A DNA stretch of 64,000 nucleotides. Origin: Streptomyces sp. M41(2017). GTDB lineage: Bacteria > Actinomycetota > Actinomycetes > Streptomycetales > Streptomycetaceae. The position numbers and the translations under genes are program-made. Positions within the stretch are counted from its first letter, which is position 1. The number at the start of each line of letters is the position of its first letter. The notes beneath the pieces were generated by a model. It saw only the letters and a list, made by a program, of their open reading frames with translations. It ran no database searches and was not told where the DNA came from. Of this stretch, positions 61,426 to 64,000 are shown piece after piece. The DNA lies in NCBI RefSeq assembly GCF_002078175.1, contig NZ_MWFK01000003.1, positions 372,001 through 436,000 of the forward strand. Direction: 5' to 3'.

Positions 61426-61830
61426 GTGAGTACCGCGAGCATTCTTCCGATACTGACCGATCCGAACTCCGCCGTCGGGGACACCGACCGTGCGAAGGAG
61501 CCGGGCGCCGGCGCGCCCGGCGACATAATCATCCGTTCCTGCACCACCATCGACCAGGCTCTGCGCATCGAGCTGCAGGGCGAGATCGACCACTACAGCA
61601 CCGGGCCGCTCCGGGCGCTGCTCGCCTCGGCCGCCGCCCTGGGCTATGTCCATCTGAGCGTCGACACGCGGCACGTCGTCTTCGCCGACTCGGCGCTCCT
61701 GAACGCGCTCGACTGCTGGAGCCGCCGCAGGCGGCGCCTTCGGTTCGGTCCCCGCTCCCCCGTCGTCCAGCGTCTCCTGGACGCCGCGCGTCCGGTCCGC
61801 CGGACGGCACCCACGGGGGTGCGGGTATGA
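61426..61830 (+). CDS. STAS domain protein (anti-sigma factor antagonist-like)
   Basis: 134 residues from a GTG; longer in-frame starts exist (for example the ATG at 61264), so the N-terminus is uncertain. The STAS core is ALRIELQGEIDHYSTGPLRA, HLSVDTRHVVFADSALLNAL and RRRLRFGPRSPVVQRLLDAA. The phosphorylatable Ser sits in the FADSALL loop. It would be part of a partner-switching network controlling a sigma factor; no partner kinase is adjacent. Confidence 0.75.
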   Translation: MSTASILPILTDPNSAVGDTDRAKEPGAGAPGDIIIRSCTTIDQALRIELQGEIDHYSTGPLRALLASAAALGYVHLSVDTRHVVFADSALLNALDCWSRRRRRLRFGPRSPVVQRLLDAARPVRRTAPTGVRV

Positions 61831-62034
61831 CGTCCGCCCGCTCGGGCGTGGTCGCACACGCGCCGGGTTCCCTCTGCTGGTTCGGGCCGCCCGGCCTCGA
61901 CGGGTCCGTCGGGCGGCGCGTTCGGCACCGGGTGCGTCACCGCCGTCGTCGCTGAACCGACCACAGCACCACCGCACCACCGGCAGGGCGGGCTGATGCC
62001 CGTCCTGCCGTTCGTCCCGCCGTCCCACGGATGC

Positions 62035-62066
62035 GGGGGCAATGCCTGGTGTCAGGCATTGCCCCC
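62035..62066. terminator. Terminator after the histidine kinase gene
   Basis: GGGGGCAATGCCT and its exact complement (13 bp, 6-nt loop) lie 32 bp beyond the kinase stop codon. Confidence 0.85.
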
Positions 62067-62097
62067 GTGTCCTTCGCGTGCCGGCTGTCGGCCGATG

Positions 62098-63705
62098 TCA
62101 GGACGTCGGCACCGTGTCGGTGCGGGTCTCCGCCGACTCGGTCGACGGGAGGCCCGTCGCCGGCGGCTCGCTCGCCAGGGTGAACGTGATGCGGGTGCCG
62201 TCGGTGTACTCGGGGTCGACGAAGATGGTCCCCCCGTGGAACTCGACGATCTTCTTGCACATCGCGAGCCCGATGCCGCTTCCCTTGTACGTGTCCTTGG
62301 TGTGCAGGCGCTGGAAGATCACGAAGACCTGCTCGGCGTACTCGGGATCGATGCCGATGCCGTTGTCCGTGACGGCGAACTTCCACAGGCTGCCGTCCTG
62401 CTCGGCGGAGACGTGGATCGCCGGCGCCTCGCCGGGACGCCGGAACTTGACCGCGTTGCCGATCAGGTTCTGCCAGAGCATGCTCATCTGCGTGGGGTCG
62501 GCGACCAGGGTCGGCAGCTCGTCCCGGGTGATCACCGCGTCCGACTCCTCGATGCCGACACTGAGGGCGGAGAGGGTCCGTTTCATCACACCGTCGAGGT
62601 CGACGCTCTGGTGGGCGCGGTGCACGCGGCCGACGCGGGAGAAGTCGAGCAGGTCGTTGATGAGGGTCTGCATGCGGTTCGCGCCGTCGACCGCGAAATC
62701 GATGTACTGGTCGGCCCGGTCGTCGAGCCGGCCTCCGTAACGCCGCTGGAGCAGCTGGGTGAAGCTGGAGACCTTGCGCAAGGGTTCCTGGAGGTCGTGG
62801 GAGGCGACGTAGGCGAACTGCTCCAGCTCGGCGTTGGAGCGCTTGAGGTCGGCGGACTGCGCGTCGAGCCGCAGGCGGGACTCCTCGCTGAAGTCCAGTT
62901 CCCGCACGAGCCGTCGGCGCATGAACTCGATCTCGCCGCCCAGCCTGCGCAGGTCGGCGGGGCCGGTCGGGGTGATGGGGTGGCCGAAGTCGCCGTCGGC
63001 GATGGTGCGGGCGTCGGATCCGAGCTGTTCGAGCGGTGCGGTGATGCCGCGGCGCAGCGCCTCGAAGACGATGCCGGCGAGCGCGATGATGAGGAGCGCG
63101 ATGGTGGCGAACACCCAGTTCCGCAGGCGCATCGTGGAGGCCAGGTCGTCCCTCGTACGGGTCCGGTCGTCGCGGAGTCTGTCCTGTTGGGCGGTCATGG
63201 CCGCCCTCAGCCGGTCGAAGTCCTTCTTGCCCGCGGCGGCTCGCTCGCCGGCTTCCGGTGACGGCGACCCGGGGGGCGAGGCGGCGACCGGCCGGGCGAT
63301 CTTCTCCTGCCAGGTCCTGATCTCGTCCTGCACGGTCCTGAGGTCGCGCAGGCCCGCGGCGTCGCCCCGGAGCAGTTCCGCGAGCCGTGCGGTGTTGGTC
63401 CTCTGGTCGGCGAGTCCCTGACGGTAGGGGTCGAGGAAGTCCGGTGTGCCCGTGATGCCGTAGCCGCGGATGCCCGTCTCCTGGTTGAGGAGAGCCGATT
63501 CCAGTCGGATCGAGCTCGTCAGGGCGGGCGACTTCACGTCCACGAGGTCGTCGCTGATCGTGGCGGTCCGCCCGAGGACCCAGGCTCCCATCGCCCCGAG
63601 AAGGCCGAGGACGGTCAACGACACGGCCACTCCGACACGGAGCCAGCGCCGGGTCGTCCACTTGGACAGCCCCCGCGCATGCGGCAGCCTCTCGTCGCCG
63701 GTCAT
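62098..63705 (-). CDS. CHASE3-HAMP sensor histidine kinase
   Basis: 535 residues. Transmembrane helix 1 is at about residues 24-45, then an extracytoplasmic CHASE3 domain (SSIRLESALLNQETGIRGYG) to about 190, transmembrane helix 2 about 196-214, HAMP, and HisKA with H303 in FAYVASHDLQEPLRKV. The HATPase has LIGNAVKF, VTDNGIGIDPEYAEQ and GSGIGLAMCKKIVE. The phospho-acceptor sequence and the short FQRLHTKD loop are those of phytochrome-like kinases. No response regulator is seen in the window. GGAGTCAGAGG precedes the ATG. Confidence 0.9.
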   Translation of the reverse strand: MTGDERLPHARGLSKWTTRRWLRVGVAVSLTVLGLLGAMGAWVLGRTATISDDLVDVKSPALTSSIRLESALLNQETGIRGYGITGTPDFLDPYRQGLADQRTNTARLAELLRGDAAGLRDLRTVQDEIRTWQEKIARPVAASPPGSPSPEAGERAAAGKKDFDRLRAAMTAQQDRLRDDRTRTRDDLASTMRLRNWVFATIALLIIALAGIVFEALRRGITAPLEQLGSDARTIADGDFGHPITPTGPADLRRLGGEIEFMRRRLVRELDFSEESRLRLDAQSADLKRSNAELEQFAYVASHDLQEPLRKVSSFTQLLQRRYGGRLDDRADQYIDFAVDGANRMQTLINDLLDFSRVGRVHRAHQSVDLDGVMKRTLSALSVGIEESDAVITRDELPTLVADPTQMSMLWQNLIGNAVKFRRPGEAPAIHVSAEQDGSLWKFAVTDNGIGIDPEYAEQVFVIFQRLHTKDTYKGSGIGLAMCKKIVEFHGGTIFVDPEYTDGTRITFTLASEPPATGLPSTESAETRTDTVPTS

Positions 63706-63770
63706 CCTCTGACTCCTCCGTCGTGACGGCCGCCCTGGAGGCGGCGCAGCGCACACTCTAGAGGGCGAGT

Positions 63771-63786
63771 GACAACGGTTGTTGTC
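63771..63786. promoter_or_regulatory. GACAAC-n4-GTTGTC inverted repeat in divergent region
   Basis: Arms identical to the halves of the GACAACGTTGTC operators but 4 bp apart, so probably a different protein or none. It lies between the kinase start (63705) and the downstream gene (63818). TAATGT at 63805-63810 is a good -10 for that gene. Confidence 0.35.
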
Positions 63787-63817
63787 GCGGGGGCGGTCCG
63801 GGGCCTAATGTGCCGGG

Positions 63818-64000
63818 TATGCCTGGCAAGAACTTCGTTGTGCCGACCACCCCGCAGGAGACTGCCGCAGTCGCGGACGCCGCGGTCGACGAACTTGCGC
63901 GGCGCATCGCCCACCAGCTCATGGAAGACCCACCGCCTCCGCCGACGGCCGCCGACCCCACGCACGCGCTCACCCGGCTGCACGTTCTGACGCATCTCCA
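63818..64000 (+). CDS. Unknown protein (partial, continues beyond the right edge)
   Basis: 61 codons visible, beginning MPGKNFVVPTTPQETAAVAD, then an acidic-basic amphipathic helix and a proline run (EDPPPPPTAAD), then an alanine/leucine helix. No family recognised. The ATG follows TAATGT by 7 nt and has no ribosome binding site, suggesting a leaderless mRNA. Confidence 0.55.

Noticed and set aside
1..64000. CRISPR arrays, insertion sequences, integrases or attachment sites
   Set aside because: No spaced direct repeats, transposase motifs or integrase genes were seen. The lone tRNA has no adjacent integrase or obvious direct repeat of its 3' end in the window.

Overview
The window reads as a piece of a Streptomyces-type actinobacterial chromosome. 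It is very GC-rich and gene-dense, with many GTG starts and Tat or Sec signal peptides on carbohydrate enzymes. Family content is typical of the genus: AfsR/LuxR-like ATPase, NnaR, mycothiol-dependent maleylpyruvate isomerase-like proteins, TerD, FUSC, double-Lrp and CHASE3 kinases. No phage, insertion sequence or CRISPR was seen, so this looks like ordinary chromosome carrying accessory catabolic genes.

Layout. 1-12.6 kb: a FUSC membrane protein, a secreted GH92 mannosidase, a frameshifted AfsR/LuxR-like ATPase, a methyltransferase/TetR divergent pair with two matching operators, small unknowns and a frameshifted LacI regulator. 12.6-26.7 kb: a secreted beta-helix (GH87-like) enzyme, an HTH/YqeY pair, a frameshifted TerD-like gene, GNAT, DHFR-like and VOC genes, a large Tat-exported discoidin protein, a Tat-exported unknown, and two coupled isochorismatase-family genes (one a lipoprotein) divergent from a GlxA-type regulator. 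26.7-36.7 kb: a complete assimilatory nitrate/nitrite block. Nitrate reductase, FAD oxidoreductase, NirB and NirD overlap by 4 nt each and are followed by NarK. Divergent from them are NnaR and a sirohydrochlorin chelatase-like protein. 36.7-50.9 kb: housekeeping and accessory genes, including oleate hydratase, a fasciclin protein, and an M20 amidohydrolase/MFS pair divergent from a double Lrp regulator. 51-55 kb: a PASTA lipoprotein, a divergent tRNA-Gly-like gene with its own promoter-like hexamer and terminator, a 24-residue membrane peptide, and a GH127-type arabinofuranosidase with three ricin-type repeats. 55-64 kb: an epimerase, VOC and maleylpyruvate isomerase-like genes, an overlapping LLM flavoenzyme/GH13 amylase pair, a STAS protein, a CHASE3 histidine kinase and a partial unknown.

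Two observations stand out. (1) An identical 12-bp palindrome, GACAACGTTGTC, sits at the start of three unlinked secreted glycan-active genes (GH92, the discoidin protein and GH127). This predicts one LacI-type regulon spread over 50 kb; the only LacI gene in the window is itself frameshifted. (2) The tRNA at complement(51780-51852) folds fully and carries glycine identity features (U73, G1:C72, C2:G71, anticodon UCC). It deviates at T-loop position 55 and at position 37, and is immediately followed by a 13-bp terminator stem.

Three genes (LuxR-like, LacI and TerD-like) carry single-site frameshifts within 10 kb. Either the strain has decayed regulators or the sequence has local indel errors. 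All functional calls come from reading the sequence; no database search was run.
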